In this document: positions 44,976-53,658 of the stretch, one piece after another
Layout: each line of letters opens with the position of its first letter
Numbering within the stretch: the first letter of the stretch is position 1
Assembly: GCF_023516595.1 (NCBI RefSeq)
Contig: NZ_JAMGBG010000008.1
Span: forward strand, 1 to 64,000
Source of the DNA: Streptomyces neyagawaensis
GTDB lineage: Bacteria > Actinomycetota > Actinomycetes > Streptomycetales > Streptomycetaceae
Length of the DNA stretch: 64,000 nt
Direction of reading: 5' to 3'
Translations under genes and position numbers: made by a program
Notes under the pieces: generated by a model
Seen by the model: the letters and a program-made list of their open reading frames with translations, nothing else
What the model was told of the DNA's origin: nothing
The model's database searches: none

Positions 44976-44985
44976 TAGTTGTTGA
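44957..44985. promoter_or_regulatory. Direct-repeat operator in the SDR/MarR intergenic region
   Basis: CAATAGTTGTTGA occurs at 44957-44969 and 44973-44985, in phase on the helix (16-base period), with the palindrome TTGACGTCAA at their junction (44966-44975). It covers the -35 and spacer of the SDR promoter, where the adjacent MarR regulator could repress. Confidence 0.6.
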
Positions 44986-45116
44986 GCCGAGGTCTTTGGG
45001 GCATCCTGTGGAGCAGCACCACACGCGCCGCCCCGCAGGGGGCCTCGACCAGGGAGCCCGCCATCGCCGGCCAGCAGACTCAGAACTCCGCCTCGATCGA
45101 CGCGCGTGAGCCGTGG

Positions 45117-45542
45117 ATGCGCGGGCTGCACGCGGACACGGGTTATCTGCTGTACCGCCTGGGACAGCGCTCGGGACAGCTGTTCAACGCCTCGTTGCAG
45201 GAGTCGGGGCTGCGGCTGCGCCACTACGCGCTGCTGCGCTTCCTGACCACCACGCCGGGCGCGCTCCAGCGGGAGCTGAGCGCGTCCCTCGGCTACGACC
45301 CGAGCGCGATCGTCGGCCTGGTGGACGACCTGGAGAAGCTGGGCTTCGCCGAGCGGCGCCCCTCCCCCGACGACCGCCGCAGCCGGATCGTGGTGCTGAC
45401 CGAGGACGGCCGCGCCTTCCTCCGGGACACCGACGAGGCCGGCCGGCGCGTCACCGACGAGCTGCTGGAGCCGCTGGACACCGCCGAGCGCGACGCGCTC
45501 CACGTCCTGCTCCAGAAGGTCGCCGAGGCCGGGCTGGGGTGA
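45117..45542 (+). CDS. MarR-family transcriptional regulator
   Basis: A winged-helix MarR regulator of 141 residues counted from the ATG at 45117. The recognition region is LQRELSASLGYDPSAIVGLV and the wing ERRPSPDDRRSRIVVLTEDGRAF. The frame extends upstream to a TTG at 44979 inside the operator repeats, and no in-frame ATG or GTG lies in between, so the true start may be the ATG or a non-standard codon. It diverges from the SDR operon and most likely represses it. The IclR gene follows four bases later, so both regulators are co-transcribed. Confidence 0.8.
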   Translation: MRGLHADTGYLLYRLGQRSGQLFNASLQESGLRLRHYALLRFLTTTPGALQRELSASLGYDPSAIVGLVDDLEKLGFAERRPSPDDRRSRIVVLTEDGRAFLRDTDEAGRRVTDELLEPLDTAERDALHVLLQKVAEAGLG

Positions 45543-45546
45543 TCCG

Positions 45547-46452
45547 GTGCCGATGACCGCCGGCGCGCTGCCGGAGCCGGGGGCCGCGCGCTCCGCCCCG
45601 GAGCGGCTGCTCGCCGTGCTGGCCGCCTTCGACCACGGCCATCCGGCGCTGTCCCTGACGGACATCAGCCGCCGGGCCGGGCTGACCCTCAGCACGGCGC
45701 ACCGGCTGGTGGGCGCGCTCACCGAGTGGGGCGCCCTGGAACGGGACGCGGACGGGATCTACCACGTGGGCCTGCGGCTGTGGGAGATCGCGGCGCTCGC
45801 CCCGCGCGGACTCGCGCTGCGGCAGATCGCGCTGCCGTACCTGGAGGACCTGTACGAGGCGACGCACGAGAACGTGCAGCTGGCCGTGCGGGACGGCGAC
45901 GAGGTCGTCTACATCGAGTGGCTCTCCGGGCGGTCGGCCGTCGGCGTCCACATCCGGGTCGGCGCGCGCTGGCCGCTGCACGCGACGGGCGTGGGGCTGG
46001 CGCTGCTCGCACACGACGACCCCACGGCCCAGGAGACCTACTGCCAGGGGGAGTTGGCCGCCTTCACGCCGTACACCCTCACCGACGGCGCCCGGTTGCG
46101 CCGGGTGCTGGCGGAGGTCCGGCGCACGGGCGTGGCGGTGAGCAGCCGTCAGGTCACGGAGGACGCGCTGTCGGTGGCGGCGCCGGTCCGCGGACCGGGC
46201 GGGGCGGTGGTCGCCGCCGTGTCGGTGGTCGTGCCCCAGGCGGGCGCGCAGGTCCCGGTGCTGACCCCGGCGGTACGGGTCGCGGCGAGGGGCATCTCCC
46301 GAGCCCTGGGCTGGCAGCCGGACGAGGCGTCGACGCCGAGGGCGGGCCGCGGCGGCGTCAACAGCGGCGGCAGCGGCCGGGGATCCCTGATCCCGGGCCG
46401 CTCCGCCGTATCCACGCCCCGGCCGACGCCGCCGTCCGCCCCGCCTTCCTGA
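45547..46452 (+). CDS. IclR-family transcriptional regulator
   Basis: A 301-residue IclR regulator. The N-terminal winged helix (about 18-75) has ALSLTDISRRAGLTLSTAHR. The effector-binding domain (95-265) has a well-formed GAF-like core (YLEDLYEATHENVQLAVRDG, then TGVGLALLA and SSRQVTEDALSVAAPVRG). A low-complexity Gly/Ser/Pro tail of about 40 residues follows. IclR proteins usually respond to small acids or aromatic metabolites. It lies four bases after the MarR gene. The terminator hairpin at 46465-46486 follows. Confidence 0.85.
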   Translation: MPMTAGALPEPGAARSAPERLLAVLAAFDHGHPALSLTDISRRAGLTLSTAHRLVGALTEWGALERDADGIYHVGLRLWEIAALAPRGLALRQIALPYLEDLYEATHENVQLAVRDGDEVVYIEWLSGRSAVGVHIRVGARWPLHATGVGLALLAHDDPTAQETYCQGELAAFTPYTLTDGARLRRVLAEVRRTGVAVSSRQVTEDALSVAAPVRGPGGAVVAAVSVVVPQAGAQVPVLTPAVRVAARGISRALGWQPDEASTPRAGRGGVNSGGSGRGSLIPGRSAVSTPRPTPPSAPPS

Positions 46453-46464
46453 GGGCCGCCCGCG

Positions 46465-46486
46465 CCGGCACCGGGCGCCGTGCCGG
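46465..46486. terminator. Short hairpin terminator between convergent genes
   Basis: CCGGCAC (46465-46471) and GTGCCGG (46480-46486) pair over an 8-base loop and are followed on the plus strand by GTTTCTC. It lies between the IclR gene and the serine hydrolase gene. Confidence 0.5.
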
Positions 46487-46491
46487 GTTTC

Positions 46492-47592
46492 TCAGGCCAT
46501 GAGTCCCTCGTAGACCGATGCCAGTATCAGGAACGCGCGGTCGTCGCCGATGCCGCCGTTGTCGATCATCTGGTTCATCGTGTAGGCGACGGACATCCGG
46601 GCGTCGAGGTCGACGAGGACGAGGGAGCCGCCCCAGCCGCCCCAGAAGCAGGTGCGGGGGTTGGGGAGCTGGCCGCCGTTCAGGCCGTAGCCCAGGCCCC
46701 AGCGCATCGGTACGCCGAGGACCCGGTCGGTGCCGTCGAACTGCTCCTCCAGGACCCGCTCGCACCCCTTCTCCGAGAGCAGCCGCACGCCTCGGGCCTC
46801 GCCGCCGCAGGCGAGCAGCGACTGGACCGCGGCGATCGAGCGGGCGTTGCCGTGGCCGTTCGCCGCCGGGATCTCGGCGCGCCGCCAGGCGAGGGTGTTG
46901 GCGGTGGCCGGCGGGATCTCCGGGTTGGGCTTCGGGCCCCCGCGGGGCGGGGAGGAGGGCGGCGGGAGGATCGGCGCGACCCGCTGGTCGTGCTCGGGGC
47001 CGAGGCCGATGTGGAAGTCGGCGCCCAGCGGCCCGGCGACCTCCTCGGCGAAGAACGTGCCGAGGCTGCGGCCGGTGACCCGGCGCACGACCTCGCCGAT
47101 GAGATACCCCTGGGTGACCGCGTGGTACCCGGCGTCGGTGCCGGGCTCCCAGGCGGGCGCCTGCGCGGCGAGCCGGGCGGTGACCGTCGGCCAGTCGTAG
47201 AGGTCCTCCAGCGTGGTCGGCGCGTCGAAGAAGGGCAGCCCTGCGGTGTGGGAGAGCAGATGGCTCACCCGTACGCCCTCCTTGCCCACGGCGGCGAACT
47301 CGGGCCAGTACGCGGCCACCGGCGCGTCCAGGTCGAGGGCGCCGCGGTCGGCGAGGATCAGCGCGCAGAGCGCGGTCATCGTCTTGGTGCTGGACCAGAC
47401 GTTGGTGAGGGTGTCCCGCTGCCAGGGGATCGTGCGGTCCGCGTCGACGTGGCCGCCCCACAGGTCGACCTCCGGCTCACCGTCCACGAACACCGCCACC
47501 GAGGCCCCGACGTCCTTGTCGGCCAGCGAGGCGGCCAACGCCGAGCGCACCGGCGTGAATCGATCCGTACACGTGCCGTGAGTGTCCACCAT
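46492..47592 (-). CDS. Beta-lactamase-fold serine hydrolase/esterase (class C-like)
   Basis: A 366-residue protein with the penicillin-binding/class C fold. The SxxK motif is VWSSTKTMTALCALI (Ser near residue 67), the Tyr motif is GYHAVTQGYLIGEVV near 155, and the KTG equivalent is CFWGGWGGSLVLVD near 320. There is no signal peptide, so it is probably a cytosolic esterase (EstB/LovD type) rather than a lactamase. It stands alone between the IclR gene and the divergent glucanase gene. Confidence 0.82.
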   Translation of the reverse strand: MVDTHGTCTDRFTPVRSALAASLADKDVGASVAVFVDGEPEVDLWGGHVDADRTIPWQRDTLTNVWSSTKTMTALCALILADRGALDLDAPVAAYWPEFAAVGKEGVRVSHLLSHTAGLPFFDAPTTLEDLYDWPTVTARLAAQAPAWEPGTDAGYHAVTQGYLIGEVVRRVTGRSLGTFFAEEVAGPLGADFHIGLGPEHDQRVAPILPPPSSPPRGGPKPNPEIPPATANTLAWRRAEIPAANGHGNARSIAAVQSLLACGGEARGVRLLSEKGCERVLEEQFDGTDRVLGVPMRWGLGYGLNGGQLPNPRTCFWGGWGGSLVLVDLDARMSVAYTMNQMIDNGGIGDDRAFLILASVYEGLMA

Positions 47593-47740
47593 GGGGGCGA
47601 AGCTAGCGGCTCGGCCGGGAGCCGAGCCACCGAATATGTTCCGGTCCGCTCACAGCGTCCGTGCAAAACCACCCCCGCGACGCCGCCGCCTTCACAGGGT
47701 GAACTCGCCCTTCCCGCAAGCACTTTCTCCGCTTTAACTC

Positions 47741-47769
47741 TTGACGGCCGCGGCGGCGGAGCGCACATT
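47741..47769 (+). promoter_or_regulatory. Promoter of the GH16 glucanase gene
   Basis: TTGACG (47741-47746) and CACATT (47764-47769) are separated by 17 bases. The transcription start would fall near 47776, just before the palindrome at 47788-47801. Confidence 0.5.
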
Positions 47770-47787
47770 GGCCGCACGCTCCTCTTC

Positions 47788-47801
47788 TGAGAGCGCTCTC
47801 A
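47788..47801. promoter_or_regulatory. LacI/CebR-type operator upstream of the glucanase
   Basis: TGAGAGCGCTCTCA is a perfect 14-base palindrome close to the CebR operator TGGGAGCGCTCCCA. It sits just downstream of the predicted start point, where a repressor would block transcription. The cognate regulator is not in the window. Confidence 0.75.
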
Positions 47802-47873
47802 ACGAACGGGACCGAGCAGAGCGTTCTCCACCCGCGCACCTCACTCCGTACTCCCCACCCCAAAGAGGCCGCC

Positions 47874-49268
47874 ATGAGTGAACCCTCCGGCATACCCGTC
47901 GGGCGTCGTCGTCGCCGCCCGCTCCGGCGCGTGCTCCTCGCCGTCGTCAGCGCGGTGGCGCTGGCCACGGCGGGGGCGACCGCCGCGCAGGGGGCCGCCC
48001 CCACCCCGCCCTCCGGCTGGACCCAGGTCTTCCTCGACGACTTCAACGGCTCGGCCGGCACCGGTGTGAACACCTCCAACTGGCAGTACGCCACCGGGAC
48101 CTCGTACCCCGGCGGACCCGCCAACTGGGGCACCGGCGAGGTCGAGACGATGACCAACAGCACCTCCAACGTCTCGCTCGACGGCAACGGCAATCTGCGC
48201 ATCACCCCGCTGCGCGACTCCGCGGGCCGATGGACCTCGGGCCGCATCGAGACCAACCGCACCGACTTCCAGCCCCCGGCCGGCGGCAAGCTGAGGGTCG
48301 AGTCCCGGCTCCAGACGCCGAACGTGACGGGCACGGCCGCCGAGGGCTACTGGCCCGCGTTCTGGATGCTGGGCGCGCCCTACCGGGGCAACTACCAGAA
48401 CTGGCCGAGCGTCGGCGAGCTGGACATCATGGAGAACGTCCAGGGCCGCAACCAGGTGTGGGCCACCATGCACTGCGGCACCAACCCCGGCGGCCCGTGC
48501 AACGAGACGACCGGTATCGGCAGCTCCACCGCCTGCCCGGGCACCACCTGCCAGTCGGGCTTCCACACCTACACCATGGAGTGGGACCGCTCGGTGACCC
48601 CGGAGACGATCCGGTTCTCCGTCGACGGCACACAGTTCCACTCGGTCAACGCCAACCAGGTGGACGCCACGACCTGGACCAACGCCACCAACCACGGCTT
48701 CTTCATCATCCTCAACGTGGCCATGGGCGGCGCCTTCCCCGACGCGTTCGGCGGTGGGCTGGACGGCGACACCCGCTCCGGGGTCCCCATGGTGGTGGAC
48801 TACGTCCAGGTGCTGTCGGCGGCCGGAGGCACCACCACTCCCCCGCCGTCGGGCACCCGTGACGCGTACAGCGCCATCCAGGCCGAGTCGTTCAACGGTC
48901 AGAGCGGGGTCAGCACCGAGAGCACGTCCGACTCCGGCGGCGGCCAGAACATCGGCTCCCTCGCGGGCGGCGACTGGGCGCTGTACCAGAACGTCGACTT
49001 CGGCTCCACGGGGGCCACGCAGTTCGTCGCCCGGGTGGCCAGCGGGGCGAACGCCGGCGTGAGCGGACTGGTCGAGGTCCGCCTCGACAGCCGCTCCAAC
49101 GCCCCCGTCGGCAGTTTCGCCCTCGCCAACACCGGGGGCTGGCAGTCCTGGCGGACGGTGCCCGCGAACATCAGCCGGGTCACCGGGACGCACGACGTGT
49201 ATCTGACCTTCACGAGCGGTCAGCCGCAGGACTTCGTGAACGTGAACTGGTTCAACTTCGGCCGCTGA
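47874..49268 (+). CDS. Secreted GH16 endo-beta-1,3-glucanase with CBM6-like module
   Basis: A 464-residue secreted enzyme. A signal peptide with an Arg-rich start and cleavage near AQGA (about residue 40) leads to a GH16 catalytic domain (46-310) with the family's ExDxxE site in GELDIMENVQG (Glu near 183 and 188). A linker GGTTTPPPSGT follows, then a C-terminal CBM6-like carbohydrate-binding module (325-464) with YSAIQAESFNGQSG and GDWALYQNVDFG. The domain layout fits laminarinases that attack fungal beta-glucan. Control is through the operator at 47788-47801. A 10-bp repeat unit spans its stop codon. Confidence 0.88.
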   Translation: MSEPSGIPVGRRRRRPLRRVLLAVVSAVALATAGATAAQGAAPTPPSGWTQVFLDDFNGSAGTGVNTSNWQYATGTSYPGGPANWGTGEVETMTNSTSNVSLDGNGNLRITPLRDSAGRWTSGRIETNRTDFQPPAGGKLRVESRLQTPNVTGTAAEGYWPAFWMLGAPYRGNYQNWPSVGELDIMENVQGRNQVWATMHCGTNPGGPCNETTGIGSSTACPGTTCQSGFHTYTMEWDRSVTPETIRFSVDGTQFHSVNANQVDATTWTNATNHGFFIILNVAMGGAFPDAFGGGLDGDTRSGVPMVVDYVQVLSAAGGTTTPPPSGTRDAYSAIQAESFNGQSGVSTESTSDSGGGQNIGSLAGGDWALYQNVDFGSTGATQFVARVASGANAGVSGLVEVRLDSRSNAPVGSFALANTGGWQSWRTVPANISRVTGTHDVYLTFTSGQPQDFVNVNWFNFGR

Positions 49269-49318
49269 GAGCCGCTGAGAGCTGCTGAAAGGGCAACTGA
49301 ACCCCACGGGGAGGGGCT

Positions 49319-49352
49319 CCGTCCACGGGCGGGGCCCCTTTCCCGTGGACGG
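49319..49352. terminator. Hairpin terminator after the glucanase gene
   Basis: CCGTCCACGGG (49319-49329) and CCCGTGGACGG (49342-49352) are perfect 11-base arms, between the plus-strand glucanase and the minus-strand AraC gene. Confidence 0.65.
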
Positions 49353-49385
49353 CGCCCCCCGTGCGTCGCCCGTACGGCGCGGGGG

Positions 49386-50345
49386 TCAGCGCATTTCCGC
49401 CCGGAACGCCACCGGCGTCGTCCCGGTGTGCAGCTGGAAGAACTTGGAGAAGTTCGCCGAGTCGGGGAAGCCCACCGCCGCGCCGACACGGCCCGTGGGC
49501 AGGTCGGTGTGGGCCAGTAGCCGTTTCGCCTCCAGGACCACCCGCTTGTCGATGAAGCCCTTCGGGGTCTCCCCGGTGGCCGCGCGCACCGCCCTCACGA
49601 GGGTGCGGCGCGAGTAGCCGAGGGCGTCGGCGTACGCGCTGACGCTGTGGTTGGTGGCGAACTCCCGCTCCACGGCATCCCGGAAGCGGGTGAACGTCGT
49701 GTCGTGGTGGCTCGGTGCCGCCTCGGCCGAGCTGTCCGCCAGATGGGCCAGACGCAGCAGAAACGCCGTCAGGGAGTGCCGCAGCACGGCGGTGTGCAGG
49801 CCGAGCGGCAGGGTGGCGGTGTCGACGTACTCGCGCTCCAGGTGCGCCAGTGAGGCGCGCAGGCCGGCGAGTCGGGCCTGGTCGGGGCGGAGCAGCGGCG
49901 GCAGGTCGTAGCGGTAGAGGCCGGTGGCCTCGACCGTTTCCCGGGGCAGGAAGCCCGGTTGCATGGTGAGGACGGTCCCGCGGTACCCGGTGGTGCGTGA
50001 GAAGCGATGCACCTGTCCGGGGCGGATCCACAGCAGATCGCCCGCGTCCGCCTCGTACTCGGTGAAGTCGACCATGTGGGTGACGGGGCCGTGGTCGAAC
50101 AGCATCACGACGTGGAAGTCGATGCGGTGCACCCGTTCCAGGGGGACGTCCGCGTGCCAGGTGCGGCGGTCGTCCATCGGGCCGACCTGCATGCCGACAC
50201 CGGAGAGGCTGAGGTCCGCCGGGAAGGGGAAGGTTCTGATGCGGCCGCTCTCCCCGACGTCGCCGCCGTCCCCGATGCCCGTGTCCTTCATGCCCCCGCC
50301 CGCCCAGGTCCGCCGGTGTCCCAGTTTCACCGAAGGGTGGCACAC
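49386..50345 (-). CDS. AraC-family transcriptional regulator
   Basis: A 319-residue regulator with an N-terminal cupin-like sensor (about 65-130, HVVMLFDHGPVTHMVDFTEY) and a C-terminal double HTH of the AraC type (about 222-319, SVSAYADALGYSRRTLVRAV, then VGFPDSANFSKFFQLHTGTT). The GTG at 50345 is preferred over the ATG at 50291 because AAGGAAGG lies five bases before it. It diverges from the pentose-phosphate operon and probably controls it. A 7-base-arm palindrome (50362-50376) lies between the two. Confidence 0.85.
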   Translation of the reverse strand: MCHPSVKLGHRRTWAGGGMKDTGIGDGGDVGESGRIRTFPFPADLSLSGVGMQVGPMDDRRTWHADVPLERVHRIDFHVVMLFDHGPVTHMVDFTEYEADAGDLLWIRPGQVHRFSRTTGYRGTVLTMQPGFLPRETVEATGLYRYDLPPLLRPDQARLAGLRASLAHLEREYVDTATLPLGLHTAVLRHSLTAFLLRLAHLADSSAEAAPSHHDTTFTRFRDAVEREFATNHSVSAYADALGYSRRTLVRAVRAATGETPKGFIDKRVVLEAKRLLAHTDLPTGRVGAAVGFPDSANFSKFFQLHTGTTPVAFRAEMR

Positions 50346-50361
50346 GGCAACCTTCCTTCTC

Positions 50362-50376
50362 AAAAGTCAGACTTTT
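50362..50376. promoter_or_regulatory. Inverted repeat between the araC-like gene and the pentose-phosphate operon
   Basis: AAAAGTC and GACTTTT pair around a single A. An outer CAAAA/TTTTG pair (50361 and 50379-50383) extends the symmetry. This AT-rich block is unlike its surroundings and lies immediately upstream of the AraC ribosome-binding site, so it may be an operator. Confidence 0.55.
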
Positions 50377-50429
50377 AGTTTTGAAGGCGAAAGGACCAAT
50401 CCGCCGCACCTATCGAGGACTTCTTGAAG

Positions 50430-52481
50430 ATGAACTGGACAGAACTCGACCGACGTGCCGTCGACACCGCGCGCCTGCTGGCGGCCGACGCCGTCCAGAA
50501 GGTCGGCAACGGGCACCCCGGGACAGCGATGAGCCTGGCGCCCGCCGCGTACACGCTCTTTCAGAAGGTGATGCGACATGACCCCGCCGATCCCGAGTGG
50601 ACCGGCCGCGACCGCTTCGTCCTCTCCCCCGGCCACACCTCGCTGACCCTGTACACCCAGCTGTTCCTCGCCGGGTACGAGCTGGAGCTGGACGACCTGA
50701 AGGCGTTCCGCACCCATGGTTCGAAGACGCCGGGCCACCCCGAGTACGGGCACACGGCGGGGGTCGAGACCACGACCGGTCCGCTCGGGCAGGGCGTCGC
50801 CAACGCCGTCGGCATGGCGATGGCAGCCCGCTACGAGCGCGGTCTGTTCGACCCGGACGCGCCCGAGGGCACGTCCCCGTTCGACCACACCGTCTGGGCG
50901 ATCGTCTCCGACGGCGACCTGGAGGAGGGCATCTCCGCCGAGGCGTCGTCCCTGGCGGGCCATCAGAAGCTCGGCAACCTGGTCTTCCTCTACGACGACA
51001 ACCACATCTCCATCGAGGGCGACACCGCCACCGCGTTCTCCGAGGACGTGCTGGGGCGGTACGAGGCGTACGGCTGGCACGTCCAGCGGATCGAGCCGGC
51101 GTTCAACGGGAACATCGACGTGCACGCCCTGTACGACGCGCTGACAGCCGCCCGGGAGGAGACCTCGCGTCCCTCCTTCATCGCGATGCGCACGATCATC
51201 GCCTGGCCGGCGCCGAACGCGCAGAACACCGAGGCCGCGCACGGCTCCGCGCTCGGCGAAGAGGAGATCGCGGCCACCAAGCGGGTCCTCGGCTTCGACG
51301 CGAACAGGACGTTCCAGGTCGCCGACGACGTCCTCGCCCACACCCGCGAGGCCCTCGACCGGGGCGCCGAGGCGCACGCCGCCTGGGACAAGCGGATCGC
51401 CGAGTGGCGCGCCGCCCAGCCCCAGCATGCACAGCTGTTCGACCGAGTGGTGGCCGGCCGACTGCCCGGGGGCTGGGAGTCGCACCTGCCGGTGTTCGAG
51501 GAGGGCTCGTCCGTCGCGACCCGTGCCGCGTCCGGCAAGGTCCTCCAGGCGCTCGGCGCCGTCATCCCCGAACTGTGGGGCGGCTCCGCCGACCTCGCCG
51601 GTTCGAACAACACGACCATCGACAAGACGTCGTCGTTCCTCCCGGCGGACAACCCGCTGCCCGAGGCGAACCCGTACGGCCGGACCATCCACTTCGGCAT
51701 CCGCGAGCACTCGATGGCCGCCGAGCTGAACGGCATCGCGCTGCACGGCAACACCCGCGTCTACGGCGGCACCTTCCTGGTGTTCTCCGACTACATGCGC
51801 AACGCCGTCCGGCTCTCCGCGCTGATGCAGCTCCCCGTGACCTACGTGTGGACGCACGACTCCATCGGCCTCGGCGAGGACGGCCCCACCCACCAGCCGG
51901 TCGAGCACCTGGCCTCGCTGCGCGCCATCCCCGGCCTGAACATCGTCCGACCGGCCGACGCCAACGAGACGGCGATCGCCTGGGCGGAGATCCTGCGGCG
52001 GCACACCACGCACCCCGCGCCGCACGGGCTGGCGCTCACCCGCCAGGGCGTCCCCACGTACGCGCCGAACGCCGACGCCGCGAAGGGCGGCTATGTGCTC
52101 CGGGAGTCCTCCACCCCGACGCCCGACGTGATCCTCCTCGCCACCGGCTCCGAGGTGCGGCTCGCCGTCGCCGCGCGGGAGCGACTGGAGGCCGAGGGGG
52201 TCGGGACCCGGGTGGTGTCGATGCCGTCGGTGGAGTGGTTCGAGGAGCAGCCGCGCGCCTACCGCGAAAGCGTGCTGCCGCCGTCCGTGAAGGCCCGCGT
52301 GGCGGTCGAGGCCGGCATCGGTCTCACCTGGTACCGGTACGTCGGTGACAGCGGTCGCCTCGTCTCCCTGGAGCACTTCGGTGCCTCCGCCGACGCCGAG
52401 ACCCTGTTCACCGAGTACGGCTTCACCCCCGAGAACGTCGTCACCGCCGCGAGGGAATCCCTGGCCGCCGTCCGCGGTTGA
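50430..52481 (+). CDS. tkt: Transketolase
   Basis: A 683-residue thiamine-diphosphate transketolase linking the pentose-phosphate pathway and glycolysis. The N-terminal ThDP-binding part has VGNGHPGTAMSLAPAAYTLF, GHTSLTLYTQLF and the GDG motif VSDGDLEEGISAEA. The middle domain has the catalytic HFGIREHSMAAELNGIAL, and the C-terminal domain ends SLEHFGASADAETLF. GAGGAC lies nine bases before the ATG at 50430. A TTG two codons earlier is the alternative start. It is the first gene of the tkt-tal-zwf-opcA-pgi-gnd operon, divergent from the AraC regulator. Confidence 0.92.
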   Translation: MNWTELDRRAVDTARLLAADAVQKVGNGHPGTAMSLAPAAYTLFQKVMRHDPADPEWTGRDRFVLSPGHTSLTLYTQLFLAGYELELDDLKAFRTHGSKTPGHPEYGHTAGVETTTGPLGQGVANAVGMAMAARYERGLFDPDAPEGTSPFDHTVWAIVSDGDLEEGISAEASSLAGHQKLGNLVFLYDDNHISIEGDTATAFSEDVLGRYEAYGWHVQRIEPAFNGNIDVHALYDALTAAREETSRPSFIAMRTIIAWPAPNAQNTEAAHGSALGEEEIAATKRVLGFDANRTFQVADDVLAHTREALDRGAEAHAAWDKRIAEWRAAQPQHAQLFDRVVAGRLPGGWESHLPVFEEGSSVATRAASGKVLQALGAVIPELWGGSADLAGSNNTTIDKTSSFLPADNPLPEANPYGRTIHFGIREHSMAAELNGIALHGNTRVYGGTFLVFSDYMRNAVRLSALMQLPVTYVWTHDSIGLGEDGPTHQPVEHLASLRAIPGLNIVRPADANETAIAWAEILRRHTTHPAPHGLALTRQGVPTYAPNADAAKGGYVLRESSTPTPDVILLATGSEVRLAVAARERLEAEGVGTRVVSMPSVEWFEEQPRAYRESVLPPSVKARVAVEAGIGLTWYRYVGDSGRLVSLEHFGASADAETLFTEYGFTPENVVTAARESLAAVRG

Positions 52482-52509
52482 CGCGAGCGCCTGAAGGAAG
52501 ATGATCACT

Positions 52510-53658
52510 GTGACCACCGAAACGACCGCGGCGACCGCCGCCGCGGACCCCCTACGACGTCTCTCCGAGGAGGGCGTCTCCGTCTGGCTCGACGACCTCT
52601 CCCGCGAGCGCGTCACCTCCGGGAACCTCGCCGAACTCGTCACGTCCGGGCATGTCGTCGGCGTGACCACCAACCCGTCCATCTTCCAGGCCGCGATCGG
52701 CTCCGGGAAGGGCTACGAGGAGCAGCTCGACGACCTGGCCGTGCGCGGGGTGACGGTCGACGAGGCCGTCCGGATGATGACGACCGCCGACGTACGCGCC
52801 GCCGCCGACGTCCTGCGCCCGGTGTACGAGGCGACGGGCGGGCGGGACGGCCGGGTCTCCATCGAGGTCGACCCCCGGCTGGCCCACGACACCCGCGCGA
52901 CGATCGCCGAGGCCAGGCAGCTCGTCTGGCTGGTCGACCGCCCCAACGTCATGATCAAGATCCCGGCGACCAGGGCGGGCCTGCCGGCGATCACCGAGGT
53001 CGTCGGCCTCGGCATCAGCGTCAACGTCACGCTGATCTTCTCGCTGGAGCGGTACGGCGAGGTGATGGAGGCGTATCTGGCGGGCCTGGAGAAGGCGCGG
53101 CGCAAGGGCCTCGACCTGTCGGCCGTCCACTCCGTCGCCTCCTTCTTCGTCTCCCGTGTCGACACCGAGATCGACAAGCGGCTGACCCTGCTCGGCACGG
53201 ACGAGGCGCTCGGGCTCAGGGGCCGCGCCGCGCTCGCCAACGCGCGGCTCGCCTACCAGGCGTACGAGGAGGTCTTCGGCGGCGACCGCTGGACGGCGCT
53301 CGCCGGGGCCCGCGCCAACAGGCAGCGCCCGCTGTGGGCGTCGACCGGGGTGAAGGACCCGGCGTACAAGCCGACCCTGTACGTCGACGAACTGGTGGCG
53401 CCGGGCACCGTCAACACGATGCCGGAGGCGACCCTGCGCGCCACCGCCGCGCACGGGGTGATCCACGGTGACACGGTCACCGGCGGCTACGCGCAGGCCC
53501 GCGCCGATCTCGCGGCCGTCGAGGCGCTCGGCATCTCTTACGACGAGGTCGTGCGGCAGTTGGAGGAGGAGGGCGTCGCCAAGTTCGCGGCGGCGTGGCA
53601 GGACCTGCTGGACGCGGTGGCGAAGTCCATGAACGGCAAGGGAGTTGATGGGGAATGA
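52510..53658 (+). CDS. tal: Transaldolase
   Basis: A 382-residue transaldolase with the TIM-barrel motifs [13 protein letters not shown] near residue 52, [13 protein letters not shown], and the Schiff-base Lys in [13 protein letters not shown] near 150. The GTG at 52510 is chosen over an ATG at 52501 because GAAGGAAG abuts that ATG but sits nine bases before the GTG. Its stop overlaps the zwf start (ATGA), which fits co-translation. It exchanges three-carbon units between sedoheptulose 7-phosphate and glyceraldehyde 3-phosphate. Confidence 0.92.
   Translation: MTTETTAATAAADPLRRLSEEGVSVWLDDLSRERVTSGNLAELVTSGHVVGVTTNPSIFQAAIGSGKGYEEQLDDLAVRGVTVDEAVRMMTTADVRAAADVLRPVYEATGGRDGRVSIEVDPRLAHDTRATIAEARQLVWLVDRPNVMIKIPATRAGLPAITEVVGLGISVNVTLIFSLERYGEVMEAYLAGLEKARRKGLDLSAVHSVASFFVSRVDTEIDKRLTLLGTDEALGLRGRAALANARLAYQAYEEVFGGDRWTALAGARANRQRPLWASTGVKDPAYKPTLYVDELVAPGTVNTMPEATLRATAAHGVIHGDTVTGGYAQARADLAAVEALGISYDEVVRQLEEEGVAKFAAAWQDLLDAVAKSMNGKGVDGE

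Noticed and set aside
50367..52682. 771-codon minus-strand frame antisense to transketolase
   Set aside because: The composition (Gly, Val, Arg, His) is that of the antisense frame of a GC-rich gene, and transketolase on the other strand is unambiguous.
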